This document shows positions 35,204-43,453 of a DNA stretch of 64,000 bases, piece after piece (the stretch's first letter is position 1; every line of letters starts with the position of its first letter). Both the position numbers and the translations under genes were made by a program. Location: contig NZ_JAJLQY010000004.1 in the NCBI RefSeq assembly GCF_020991275.1, positions 372,001 through 436,000 on the forward strand, given 5' to 3'. The DNA is from Actinocorallia sp. API 0066 (GTDB taxonomy: Bacteria > Actinomycetota > Actinomycetes > Streptosporangiales > Streptosporangiaceae). The notes under the pieces are model-generated. The model did not search any database, was not told where the DNA came from, and saw nothing but the letters and a program-made list of their open reading frames with translations.

Positions 35204-36673
35204 GTGGGTGCGGTGCCGCATCAGAGGACGGGGACCTGGATTCCGGGGGTGGGGGAGCAGGAGAGGATCAGGGAGGTGTTGCGGCTGGCGGAGCTGGATG
35301 ACGCGCAGCGGAAGGCGGTGGGGTTGCCGCCGAAGGCGAAGGTCGACTGGGTGGGGCGGAAGGACGGGGGGAAGCGGGGGGAGCTCGCGGCAGGGCTGCT
35401 TGTGGAGATGGAGACGCGGCTCGCGGCCCGGTACAAGGACTGCCGGTGGAAGGAGACGGCGGGGCTGCTGCCCATGAGCAGTTTTGAGGGGGCGGGGCGG
35501 GCGGCGAAGAAGGCGGCGGACGACCTGTTCAAGGCGTGGACGGACAACGCGGCGCTCACCCCGAACCAGCTCGCGTTGCGGCGTCGTCCCGCGTTCGTCG
35601 GGTCGGGGGCGGACGCGAACCTGCTGGAGGTGTCGGACTTCTCCGACAGGGCGCGGGCCAGGATCCCGATCACGGCGTACGAGCAGGCGAGGTACACCGC
35701 GTCCCTCTGCGCGGACCTCATGCAGAAGCACCACTTCACGCCCTACGGGGGCGTCGACGAGGAGGCGGCGCAGTTCCTGGACGCGGAGGTGCTGCGGCCG
35801 TTCACCAAGACGCACGAGTCGACGCTGATCGCGTGTGAGCGGTACGGGTTCGCGATCACCGAGCCGCGGAACGGGCTGATCTTCCTGTCGGGTTCGCTGG
35901 AGGGCTGGAAGCCCTCGGACGGCGAGCACAACCCGCTCGTCGCCGCGCGCAAGTGGAAGGCGTTCACGAAGCTTCTGCACGAGTACGTGCACACGCTCCA
36001 GCACCCGAACCTCGTGCACGTGGGGAACCAGAGCCAGACCGTGCGGGAGGGCTTCTGCGAGTACCTCACCCAGGCCGTCATCGCCTCGCTCAAGGCCCTT
36101 CCGGCGCACGACGCGTACCTACAGGAGCTGGACGACCTGGTGACGGGCGGGTTCGGTCTGAGCGCCGTCCCACAGGCCATCACCGGCTACACGACGCCGT
36201 CGGACTACGTCACCTACGTGGCCGACACCAGGACGTTCGTGCGCGAGTTCCACGAGAACGCCCTGTATGCCGCGTTCTTCCAGGGCCACACCGAGTTCCT
36301 CGGCTTCCGGCTGGAGACCGTCGCCGAACCCGCCCTCCCGGCTCGGGGCGACGTCCGCCCGGTGCATGTCCCGCACACCGTGACGACCCTCGCGGACCTG
36401 GCCGGATACCTCCAGATCCCGGCTGAGGCCCTCGTCGCGGACAATCCGGGCCTGTCCGGCGACCGCGCGGCCTGGCCGTCCCAGATCCACGCGCCGGGTT
36501 TCCGCCCGCACTTCGTCGTCATCAACCGCCCGGACGACGAGGACGAGGTCGCCGTCGAGACGCCCGCCCTGGCGGCCGCCCAGAACGGCGTCACCCCCGA
36601 CGTCCTCCAGGCCCACAACCCGCCCTACGACCCGGCCAGGCCCCCGTCCTGGTTCTTCGTCCCCACCACGTGA
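35204..36673 (+). CDS. HExxH zinc metallopeptidase-like protein with C-terminal LysM-like domain
   Basis: 489 residues, family not recognised by name. A zinc-peptidase motif H259-E-Y-V-H263 (LLHEYVHTLQH) is followed by E282 and E286 in REGFCEYLT, a plausible third ligand. The region 385-440 (HTVTTLADLAGYLQIPAEALVADNP) reads as a LysM-like module. There is no signal peptide or membrane helix, so if it acts on the wall it needs another export route. HEYVHTLQ recalls proteases carried as effectors or toxins, which is speculation. A GTG at 35213 is an alternative start. Confidence 0.7.
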   Translation: MGAVPHQRTGTWIPGVGEQERIREVLRLAELDDAQRKAVGLPPKAKVDWVGRKDGGKRGELAAGLLVEMETRLAARYKDCRWKETAGLLPMSSFEGAGRAAKKAADDLFKAWTDNAALTPNQLALRRRPAFVGSGADANLLEVSDFSDRARARIPITAYEQARYTASLCADLMQKHHFTPYGGVDEEAAQFLDAEVLRPFTKTHESTLIACERYGFAITEPRNGLIFLSGSLEGWKPSDGEHNPLVAARKWKAFTKLLHEYVHTLQHPNLVHVGNQSQTVREGFCEYLTQAVIASLKALPAHDAYLQELDDLVTGGFGLSAVPQAITGYTTPSDYVTYVADTRTFVREFHENALYAAFFQGHTEFLGFRLETVAEPALPARGDVRPVHVPHTVTTLADLAGYLQIPAEALVADNPGLSGDRAAWPSQIHAPGFRPHFVVINRPDDEDEVAVETPALAAAQNGVTPDVLQAHNPPYDPARPPSWFFVPTT

Positions 36674-36679
36674 ACGGGG

Positions 36680-36720
36680 CCGGGCCCCGGGCGTCCGGGG
36701 AGGGACGGCCTGGGGCCCGG
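36680..36720. terminator. Terminator between peptidase gene and ngcG
   Basis: CCGGGCCCC (36680-36688) pairs with GGGGCCCGG (36712-36720), extendable inward by a G-U and two G-C pairs. It lies between convergent stops at 36673 and 36731. Confidence 0.75.
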
Positions 36721-36730
36721 GGTCGGGGTG

Positions 36731-37663
36731 CTACTTGACGGCGCCTGCGGTGAGACCGGCCTGGATCTGCCGCTGGAAGATCACGTAGACGATGATCACC
36801 GGGAGGATGGCCATGCTGAGGGCTGCCATGAGGGCGGGCCAGTCCTGTTCGTAGCCGGCCTGGGTGCTGATGGTGGCGATGGCCTGGGGCAGCACCCACT
36901 TGTTCTGGTCGGCGGGCACGATGATGATCGGCAGGAGGTACTGGTTCCACTGGCCGATCACGTTGAAGATCGTGATGGAGACCAGGCCCGGCTTGGCCAT
37001 CGGCATCATGATCTGGAAGAACGTGCGGACGTGCCCGGCGCCGTCGATGAAAGCGGCCTCCGCGACGGACGTGGGGAGCGTCCGGAAGAACGCCGTCAGG
37101 AAGAAGATCGTGAACGGCAGCGAGTAGGCGACGTACACCAGGATGAGGCCCTGGTAGGTGTTGTGGACGCCGAGGTTCTGGACCACCTTGAACAGCGGGA
37201 CCAGGGCGAGGAACACCGGGAACATCATGCCGGACACGAACATGAAGTAGACGACGCGGTTGCCGCGGAACTCGTAGCGGGCGAGCACGTAGGCGGCCAT
37301 CGCGCCGAGCAGCATCGTGAGGAACGTGCTGACGGCGACCACACCGACGCTGTTGATGAGGTAGCGGCCGATGTTGGCGTCGCTCCAGGCGCGGCCCCAC
37401 GCGTCGAAGTACCACGTCTCGGGCAGCGTCCAGGCGTCGCCGAAGATCTCCGCGTTGGTCTTGAACGCGGCGACGAACGTCCAGACGATCGGGACGACGA
37501 CGAGCAGCGCCCAGACGGCGAGGGCGACGTGGGACAGGCTGGTGAACAGCCCGGAGGCGGCGCCGCCGGAGCGCCGCGAGCGGGGCGCACGGGCCTTGCG
37601 GCCGGGCGTGGAGGCGGAGGCGGGTGTCCCGGTCTGTACGGGAAGGTCAGTTCTCGTCTTCAT
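36731..37663 (-). CDS. ngcG: Carbohydrate ABC transporter permease, NgcG-like (MalG type)
   Basis: 310 residues. A basic N-terminal tail precedes six membrane helices, and the cytoplasmic EAA loop reads VAEAAFIDGAGHVRTFFQIMMPMAKPG. It is the second permease of the amino-sugar importer, with the same strand and order as ngcEFG of Streptomyces (binding protein, permease, permease, next to a ROK regulator). It lies 9 bp downstream of the first permease. No ATPase gene is in this operon. Confidence 0.85.
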   Translation of the reverse strand: MKTRTDLPVQTGTPASASTPGRKARAPRSRRSGGAASGLFTSLSHVALAVWALLVVVPIVWTFVAAFKTNAEIFGDAWTLPETWYFDAWGRAWSDANIGRYLINSVGVVAVSTFLTMLLGAMAAYVLARYEFRGNRVVYFMFVSGMMFPVFLALVPLFKVVQNLGVHNTYQGLILVYVAYSLPFTIFFLTAFFRTLPTSVAEAAFIDGAGHVRTFFQIMMPMAKPGLVSITIFNVIGQWNQYLLPIIIVPADQNKWVLPQAIATISTQAGYEQDWPALMAALSMAILPVIIVYVIFQRQIQAGLTAGAVK

Positions 37664-37672
37664 CGGGGCGCC

Positions 37673-38584
37673 TTAGTACTCGATGCGTTCGCGGCGGGTG
37701 ACGCGCAGGGTGAGCGCCGCGAAGGTCAGGGTCATGAAGAACAGGACGACGCCCATGGCCGAGGCGTAGCCGAGTTCGGAGTAGCGGAAGACCTGGCGGT
37801 AGATCTCCAGCGCGACGACGGTCGTGGAGTTGTCGGGACCGCCCTGGTCGACGGACAGGACCTGGACGATCGCGAACATGTCGAACGCGGCGATGCCGAG
37901 GTAGATCCAGCCGACCTGGAGGGTGTCCCACAGGAGCGGGAGGGTGACCCGGAAGAACAGGGTGAAGCGTCCGGCTCCGTCGAGGGCGGCCGCTTCGAAG
38001 ACGTCCTTGGGAATGGACGACATTCCGGCGGAGAAGAGCACGACGTAAAAGCCGACGCTCTGCCAGACGACGACTCCGATGATCGACCAGAGGGCGATTT
38101 TCGGGTCGTTGAGGAACTGCACGGGTGCGATGCCGACCTTGCCGAGCAGTCCGTTGATCATGCCGCTCTCGGTCGGCCGGTACACCGACTGGAAGAGCAC
38201 GCCGAGGATCGCGATGGCGAGGACCTGCGGCAGGAAGAAGACCACCTTGTAGAAGCCGGAGAACCGCACCCCCGTCATCGTGCCGTTCTTTCCGCTGCCC
38301 CCGCCGACGTTCAGCAGGAACGAGAAGAACAGCGCGATGACGAGGGTCGCCAGCGGCAGGGTGATCAGAATCCAGAGGTGGTGCTTGAGCGCGGACGTGA
38401 ACGCCTCGTCCTCGAAGAGGTCGCGGAAGTTCTGCAGTCCGATGAACTCGGGCGCCTTGTAGCCGTTCCACTCGGTGAGCGCGATCTGGAACGCCTGGAT
38501 GTACGGGCCGATCACAAAGACGGCGTACAGGATCACCGGGATCGCGAGGAACCCGACGATGAAGGGCAATCTACCCTGCCGCAT
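37673..38584 (-). CDS. ngcF: Carbohydrate ABC transporter permease, NgcF-like (MalF type)
   Basis: 303 residues with six helices. The segment PEFIGLQNFRDLFEDEAF near the N-terminus is typical of MalF-type permeases. The EAA loop is VFEAAALDGAGRFTLFFRVTLPLLW. It forms the membrane channel with the downstream NgcG-like protein and starts 31 bp after the binding-protein gene. Confidence 0.85.
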   Translation of the reverse strand: MRQGRLPFIVGFLAIPVILYAVFVIGPYIQAFQIALTEWNGYKAPEFIGLQNFRDLFEDEAFTSALKHHLWILITLPLATLVIALFFSFLLNVGGGSGKNGTMTGVRFSGFYKVVFFLPQVLAIAILGVLFQSVYRPTESGMINGLLGKVGIAPVQFLNDPKIALWSIIGVVVWQSVGFYVVLFSAGMSSIPKDVFEAAALDGAGRFTLFFRVTLPLLWDTLQVGWIYLGIAAFDMFAIVQVLSVDQGGPDNSTTVVALEIYRQVFRYSELGYASAMGVVLFFMTLTFAALTLRVTRRERIEY

Positions 38585-38615
38585 GGCTGTGGTCTCCGGA
38601 ATCTTCGAGCGGGTG

Positions 38616-40049
38616 TCAGGCGGTCCTGGTCTGGAGGTCGGCGCCCGCGTCCTTCTTGGCCTTGTCCGCCGCCTTCTGCATGGCCGCGCAGAACTTCTTG
38701 GCGTCGCTGCGGCCGTACATCAGGTTGTTGGTCTGGCGGCGCAGCTCCGTCTCCAGCTCCTTGTACCAGTTCTCGAAGAGGCTGGTGGTGACGATGTTGT
38801 TCCCGGCGGCCTGCTGGGCGGCGAACACCGAGGACAGGCCCGGGGAGAGGGTGAGGCCCTCGGCCGCGCCCTGGACGATCGTCAGGGAGCCGGACTTCTC
38901 GGTGAAGCCCTTCGCGCCCTCCTTGGACAGCATCTGGCGGAAGTACTCCAGGCCGCCGGAGGGGTTCTGGCCCTTGGCGGAGACGAAGTAGTACTCACCC
39001 GCCGCGACGCGGATCGCCTCGTAAGGCAGGGCGTCGGAGGCGGTGACCGACGGGGTCGGCGCCAGGCCGTACTTGAAGGTCTTCGGGGTGGAGGCGGCCT
39101 GCTCGTTCTCCAGCCAGGAGCCGGACGGGTAGAAGGCGATCTTGCCCTGGTTCTGCTGGGTCTGGACCTCGGTGTGGATGAGGCCCTCGAAGGACTTGTC
39201 GGAGTACTTCGTGTTGATCTCGGCCCACGCGGCGGCGGCCTGCTCGACGGCCGGGCTGGTCCAGGCGCCGTCCTTCAGGTTGTCGATGTCGATGAGCACC
39301 TGGTTGCCGCCGATCTTCGCCGCCGAGATGAGGATCATCCAGTAGGCGTAGTAGGAGGCGTTCTTGCCCGCGTAGGCGAAGGGGGTGATGCCCTCGCTCT
39401 TGATGGTCTCGGCGAGCGTCTTGAACTCGTCGAAGGTCTTGGGCGGGGTCCAGCCCTTGGACTTGAACAGCTCGCTGTCGTACCAGAGGCCGTAGGTGGA
39501 GGACACGTAGGCCATGAGGAACGGCTTGCCCGCGACGAGGCCCGCCTCGGGCGCGCCCGCCAGGACGGCGTCGCGGATCTTCTTGGCCGGGTCGTCGAGC
39601 GACGGGGCGTCCCACAGGGCGGTGAGGTCCTGGAGGTGGCCCGCCTCGGCGAGGGCGCCGGTGTCCATGAGGTCGGTGCCTGCGTTGGCGACGACGTCGG
39701 GGATGTCGGTGCCGCTGGAGAAGCGCGGCTGGAGGGCCTTGCCGATCTCGACGATGCCCTCGTGCTTGATCTTCACGCCGGGGTAGGCCTTGGCGTACAT
39801 CGGCTCGTGCACCTGGGTGGCGTAGTCGTCGCCGAGGCCGCCCTTGAAGATGACGACGTTCAGCGGCTTGGCGGCGTCGACGCCGAACGGGTTCTTGGCG
39901 TCGCCGCTGGAGCTGACGTCGCCGCCCTTGGTGTCGTCGGAGCCGCCGGTGGCACAGGCGCTGAGCACGGACAGTCCGGGCGCGGCGACGGCGACGAGGC
40001 CGATGCGCTTGAGGACGTCGCGGCGGTCGAGTCCGGAGATCTCGGTCAT
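38616..40049 (-). CDS. ngcE: N-acetylglucosamine/diacetylchitobiose-binding lipoprotein, NgcE-like
   Basis: 477 residues. The N-terminus LDRRDVLKRIGLVAVAAP with LSAC (Cys32) combines a twin-arginine-like motif and a lipobox, so a Tat-exported lipoprotein is likely. The mature start NPFGVDAAKPLNVVIFKGG matches the NgcE family that binds GlcNAc and chitobiose. The rest is a family-1 sugar-binding fold. It is first in the operon after the ROK gene, with AGGGAGA as ribosome site. Specificity is inferred from family resemblance and synteny. Confidence 0.88.
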   Translation of the reverse strand: MTEISGLDRRDVLKRIGLVAVAAPGLSVLSACATGGSDDTKGGDVSSSGDAKNPFGVDAAKPLNVVIFKGGLGDDYATQVHEPMYAKAYPGVKIKHEGIVEIGKALQPRFSSGTDIPDVVANAGTDLMDTGALAEAGHLQDLTALWDAPSLDDPAKKIRDAVLAGAPEAGLVAGKPFLMAYVSSTYGLWYDSELFKSKGWTPPKTFDEFKTLAETIKSEGITPFAYAGKNASYYAYWMILISAAKIGGNQVLIDIDNLKDGAWTSPAVEQAAAAWAEINTKYSDKSFEGLIHTEVQTQQNQGKIAFYPSGSWLENEQAASTPKTFKYGLAPTPSVTASDALPYEAIRVAAGEYYFVSAKGQNPSGGLEYFRQMLSKEGAKGFTEKSGSLTIVQGAAEGLTLSPGLSSVFAAQQAAGNNIVTTSLFENWYKELETELRRQTNNLMYGRSDAKKFCAAMQKAADKAKKDAGADLQTRTA

Positions 40050-40079
40050 GGGTGCTGTCTCCCTAGGGGGAAAGAGGAC

Positions 40080-40097
40080 GGGACAGGGACAGGGACA
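40080..40097 (+). repeat. Three tandem GGGACA hexamers
   Basis: Perfect (GGGACA)x3 followed by GGGG, in the 77-bp gap between the ROK gene and ngcE, just upstream of ngcE on its strand. It could be slippage-prone or part of the leader. Confidence 0.6.
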
Positions 40098-40126
40098 GGG
40101 GTTCGTGGACGCGGGGTCGCCGCGTG

Positions 40127-41320
40127 CTAGGGCGGGACGGTCGAGGCGAAGAGCTCGTCGCGGGTGAGCGTGAGCCCGTGCACGACAGCCCCGGTGAGGA
40201 CCGGGTCGGGTCCGACGGTGGACAGGCGCAGCGGGGGCCGGGGAATGGTCAGCCTGTGCAGTTCGTGTTCGAGGTGGCGGCGCAGCGCCTCTCCCCCGGC
40301 CTGGAGCACGTCGCCGGTGAGGACGACGAGGGCGGGGTCGAGCAGCGCCGTCACGGAGGCGAGGCCGGTGGCGAGCCTGACGGCCACGTCACGGAGCGCG
40401 TCGCGGCCCGCCGGTTCGTGTTCGCGGGCGGCGGCGGCGCGGACGGCGGAGGCGGCGTCGGCGCCTCGGAAGCCGTGCGAGCGCAGCACGGTGCGGACGG
40501 CGGGTCCCGCGCCGAGCGCCTGGAGGCCGTGCGGGGCGAACCTGCCGGTCTCGCGGGCGGTGGGCGCGCCGGGCACCGGCATGAAGCCGATCTCGCCCGC
40601 GCCGCCGCCCGCGCCACGGTGCAGCCGGCCGCCGAGGACGAGCGCCATGCCCAGGCCGGAGCCCGCCCACAGCACGACGAAGTCCTGGTGGCCCCGGGCG
40701 ACGCCGTGCGCGGCCTCGGCGAGCGCGGCGAGGTTGACGTCGTTCTCGATCTCGACGCGGGGGCCGCCGAGCGCGGCGCGGAGCCGGTCGGCCAGGTCGG
40801 GGATGCGCCAGCCGGGCAGGTGGCGGGAGTACCCGAGGCGGCCGGTCTCGGGTTCGACGACGCCCTGGACGCCGACGACGACGCGGGCGAGCTGCCCGAC
40901 GGTGATGCCCGCCGCCGCGCAGGCCCCGGTGACGGCGGTGGAGACGGCCTCGGCGGCTTTGCCTCCGGCGCGGGAGGGGCTGGGCAGGCGGAACCGTCCG
41001 ACGGTCTGGCCGGTGAGCCCTGCGACGACGGCCTCGATCCGGCCGGGGGTGATGTCAAGGCCGCACACGTAAGCGGCGGCGGGGTTGATGCCGTACTCCT
41101 CGGCCGTCGGGCCGGGGCCGCCTCCCCGCCGTCCCTCGCGGACGACGAGGCCGGACTCGCGGAGCCGGGTGAGGAGCTGGTGCGCGGTGGGCTTGGACAG
41201 GCCGATGAGGTCGCCGAGTTCGGGCCGGGTGAGGGGGCCGTGCTCCAGGAGCGCGCGGAGTGCCGCCTGGTCGTTGATGGCCCGCAGGAGCTGCGGTGTG
41301 CCGGGCACATGGGTGCTCAT
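40127..41320 (-). CDS. ROK family transcriptional regulator (Rok7B7-like by context)
   Basis: 397 residues. The N-terminal winged helix is LLRAINDQAALRALLEHGPLTRPELGDLIGLSKPTAHQLLTRL (split). The ROK sugar-kinase-like domain has LWAGSGLGMALVLGGRLHRG and ENDVNLAALAEA. The zinc cysteines of the ROK signature are missing; the stretch after GEIGFMPV has none. In Streptomyces a ROK regulator (Rok7B7) adjoins ngcEFG, as here. The palindrome at 41354-41372, upstream of its start, is the likely operator. The ribosome site is GGAGAGGAGG. Confidence 0.87.
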   Translation of the reverse strand: MSTHVPGTPQLLRAINDQAALRALLEHGPLTRPELGDLIGLSKPTAHQLLTRLRESGLVVREGRRGGGPGPTAEEYGINPAAAYVCGLDITPGRIEAVVAGLTGQTVGRFRLPSPSRAGGKAAEAVSTAVTGACAAAGITVGQLARVVVGVQGVVEPETGRLGYSRHLPGWRIPDLADRLRAALGGPRVEIENDVNLAALAEAAHGVARGHQDFVVLWAGSGLGMALVLGGRLHRGAGGGAGEIGFMPVPGAPTARETGRFAPHGLQALGAGPAVRTVLRSHGFRGADAASAVRAAAAREHEPAGRDALRDVAVRLATGLASVTALLDPALVVLTGDVLQAGGEALRRHLEHELHRLTIPRPPLRLSTVGPDPVLTGAVVHGLTLTRDELFASTVPP

Positions 41321-41353
41321 GACCTGCCTCCTCTCCGGTCCGGCTCGTTAACT

Positions 41354-41372
41354 ATTAGGAAAGTGTCCTAAT
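41354..41372 (-). promoter_or_regulatory. ROK operator palindrome
   Basis: ATTAGGA-AAGTG-TCCTAAT, a perfect 7-bp inverted repeat with a 5-bp centre, 34 nt upstream of the ROK gene start and the only AT-rich block around. TTAGGAAA...CCTAA resembles sites bound by ROK repressors. It presumably controls rok-ngcEFG. Confidence 0.7.
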
Positions 41373-41467
41373 CATTGAGGTGAAGGTAGAACCCCCGGGG
41401 CGACCCGTCAAGCGGGGTCCGTGAGGATCGACACGTTCGCAATCAACCCGTGACAACACGGCCCCGC

Positions 41468-41532
41468 CGGTGTTTCGGCCGCATGACGAAGACCCCGCCC
41501 GCACGATGCGGACGGGGCCTGCGGAAACACCG
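41468..41532. terminator. Long compound hairpin downstream of DUF2252 gene
   Basis: Outer arms CGGTGTTTC / GAAACACCG (41468-41476, 41524-41532) enclose an inner hairpin CCCCG-C-CCGCA / TGCGG-A-CGGGG (41493-41503, 41507-41517). It lies after the stop of the minus-strand DUF2252 gene and before the ROK operator. The rest of 41373-41620 shows no gene. Confidence 0.75.
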
Positions 41533-41620
41533 AAGGCGTCTCAGGATACGGACGAACTGGCAGGCTTCTTACCGATCGCCGCCAGCCCGCGCCCCTGTGT
41601 CGCCCCCGTGAACTGAAGGA

Positions 41621-42964
41621 TCAGGCGGTGGGGTTCAGACCTGGGATGAGGCCGCCTCGGAAGGCGTCGACGAACAGGGCGTGGTCGCGGCGGACGATCT
41701 CGGCGTAGCCGTGCGCGAAGGCCGTGATGGCGGCGACGAACGCGGTCTCGTCCTCGCCGATCACCGCGTCGATGGCGTCCTCGACCTGGAACGGCACGAG
41801 GGTGTGGTCGGAGTCGGTGTCCGACACGCAGTGGATCTTCGCGGTGGCCCGGCCCAGGTCGTCCACGAGTTGGACCATCTCGTCGGGCTCGGTGAGGCCC
41901 GACCAGTCAAGGTCGGCCTCGTAGGGGGAGAACTCCTGGACGACGAACCCGACGCCGCCGATCTCGGCGTACCCGAGCCACGGGTCGGCGTTGGCCTGGA
42001 GGGCGCGCCGGGAGACGGCGGTCCGGTGCCCGTGGTGTTCGAAGTAGGCGGCGATCCGCTCGTCGTCCACAACGCGGGAGGGGGCGGCGACGTTGCCCTG
42101 CTTGACCGACAGGATGACGTCGTTCTCCAGCGCCTGGCTGTGGCCCTCCACGAGGATGTTGTAGGCGATGAGCCCGGCCGAGCCGATCCCGAACCCGGAC
42201 GCCCCCACGATGTCCTTGATCTTGTAGGTGAGGCTGCCGAACCGCTTGTCCTGCGGGATCGTGTCGAGGTAGTGCGCGTACGCCTCCTCCACGAGGGCCC
42301 GTTCGGCGTCGTCGAGGCGGCGGATGTTGGCGCCGTCCCGCATCCTGCGGGTGTGGCCCTCCACGACGGTGTGCCGGTTCAGCAGGTCCACCCGGGTGGA
42401 GGAGACGGCCTCCACGAGCACGTCGTAGACGTGGCCGGTGGCGCTGTCGAGGGTGAGCGCCCAGTTCTCGTCGGAGTCGCGGCGGGCGTAGAAGCGCACC
42501 TGGTCGACGTAGGCGCGGGTGTAGGTCTCCACGAGGCGGGTGATGTCGGCGTCGGAGATCGCCTTGCCCCACGCCAGCAGCGCGAGGCTGGCGACGAACC
42601 GCTTGACGTCCCAGGTGAACGCGCCGATGTACGCCTCGTCGAAGTCGTTGACGTCGAAGGTGAAGACGCCGTCATCGCTCATGTAGGTGCCGAAGTTCTG
42701 GGCGTGCAGGTCGCCCTGGATCCACACCCTCCCGGTGCGCTCGTTCCCCCACGCGTCGTCATCGGCGACAATGTCGGCGTAGAAGATCGGCGCGCTGCCG
42801 CGGTAGAAGGCGAACGGGTCGGAGGCCATCTTGCGGAAGCGGCGGCGGAACTCGGCCGGGCTGCGCTCCATCAGCGGGGCGAACGCCTCCACGAGCACCT
42901 CGACGAGGCGTGCCTGCCGTTCCTTGGGGTCCGTCGCGCGCAGGGCGGCCACAAGATCAGTCAT
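41621..42964 (-). CDS. DUF2252 family protein
   Basis: 447 residues. The family's kinase-like core is clear: FYRGSAPIFYADI, VWIQGDLHAQNFGTY, FDVNDFDEAYIGAFTWDVKRFVASL and KIKDIVGASGFGIGSAGL. The HAQN and DFD motifs recall phosphotransferases, but no reaction has been shown. The ATG at 42964 has AAAGGAA 8 nt upstream. Confidence 0.9.
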   Translation of the reverse strand: MTDLVAALRATDPKERQARLVEVLVEAFAPLMERSPAEFRRRFRKMASDPFAFYRGSAPIFYADIVADDDAWGNERTGRVWIQGDLHAQNFGTYMSDDGVFTFDVNDFDEAYIGAFTWDVKRFVASLALLAWGKAISDADITRLVETYTRAYVDQVRFYARRDSDENWALTLDSATGHVYDVLVEAVSSTRVDLLNRHTVVEGHTRRMRDGANIRRLDDAERALVEEAYAHYLDTIPQDKRFGSLTYKIKDIVGASGFGIGSAGLIAYNILVEGHSQALENDVILSVKQGNVAAPSRVVDDERIAAYFEHHGHRTAVSRRALQANADPWLGYAEIGGVGFVVQEFSPYEADLDWSGLTEPDEMVQLVDDLGRATAKIHCVSDTDSDHTLVPFQVEDAIDAVIGEDETAFVAAITAFAHGYAEIVRRDHALFVDAFRGGLIPGLNPTA

Positions 42965-43039
42965 GTGTCGGGTTCCTTTCGCGGTCTGGCGAAAATCATC
43001 CCGCTTATTCGGCACTGTACCGGTACATCCCGGTGAAGA

Positions 43040-43357
43040 TCAGGCTTCCATGTACCGGGCGTCCACCTTCTCGATCTTGTCCCGCAGCGCCCGGGCCGGA
43101 TCGTCGGTGAACGAGCACAGCGCGACCATCGCGGTGATCACCACGTCGCACAGTTCCGCGGCGACCTCCGCGCGGGTGTGCGTGACGCCCTTGCGCGGGT
43201 TCTGCCCGACGAACCCGATGTACGCCTGGGACACCTCGCCGATCTCCTCGGTGAGCTTGAGCACACGCAGGGCCCGTTCCGCCTCGCCGGTGCCGTTGAC
43301 CTCGTCCAGGTGGGAGGCGAAGCGGCGGACGCTCGGCCAGGGGTCGTAGACGCTCAT
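43040..43357 (-). CDS. MazG-like nucleotide pyrophosphohydrolase
   Basis: 105 residues. The MazG metal-binding pattern is present: KLTEEIGEVSQAYIG (E-E-x-x-E) and AAELCDVVITAMVAL (E-x-x-D). Such all-alpha NTP pyrophosphatases cleanse the nucleotide pool. This is the short single-domain form. TAGGGT with a 7-nt spacer to the ATG suggests a leaderless mRNA. It lies 75 bp upstream of the DUF2252 gene on the same strand. Confidence 0.85.
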   Translation of the reverse strand: MSVYDPWPSVRRFASHLDEVNGTGEAERALRVLKLTEEIGEVSQAYIGFVGQNPRKGVTHTRAEVAAELCDVVITAMVALCSFTDDPARALRDKIEKVDARYMEA

Positions 43358-43453
43358 GACAGGGACCCTAGTGCGAACGGATGTCAGTAAGCGTTAACTT
43401 TCTCTCGGGGCGCGGACCCACCGCGCGCCGGAACGAGCCGGAGGAAGCTACAC

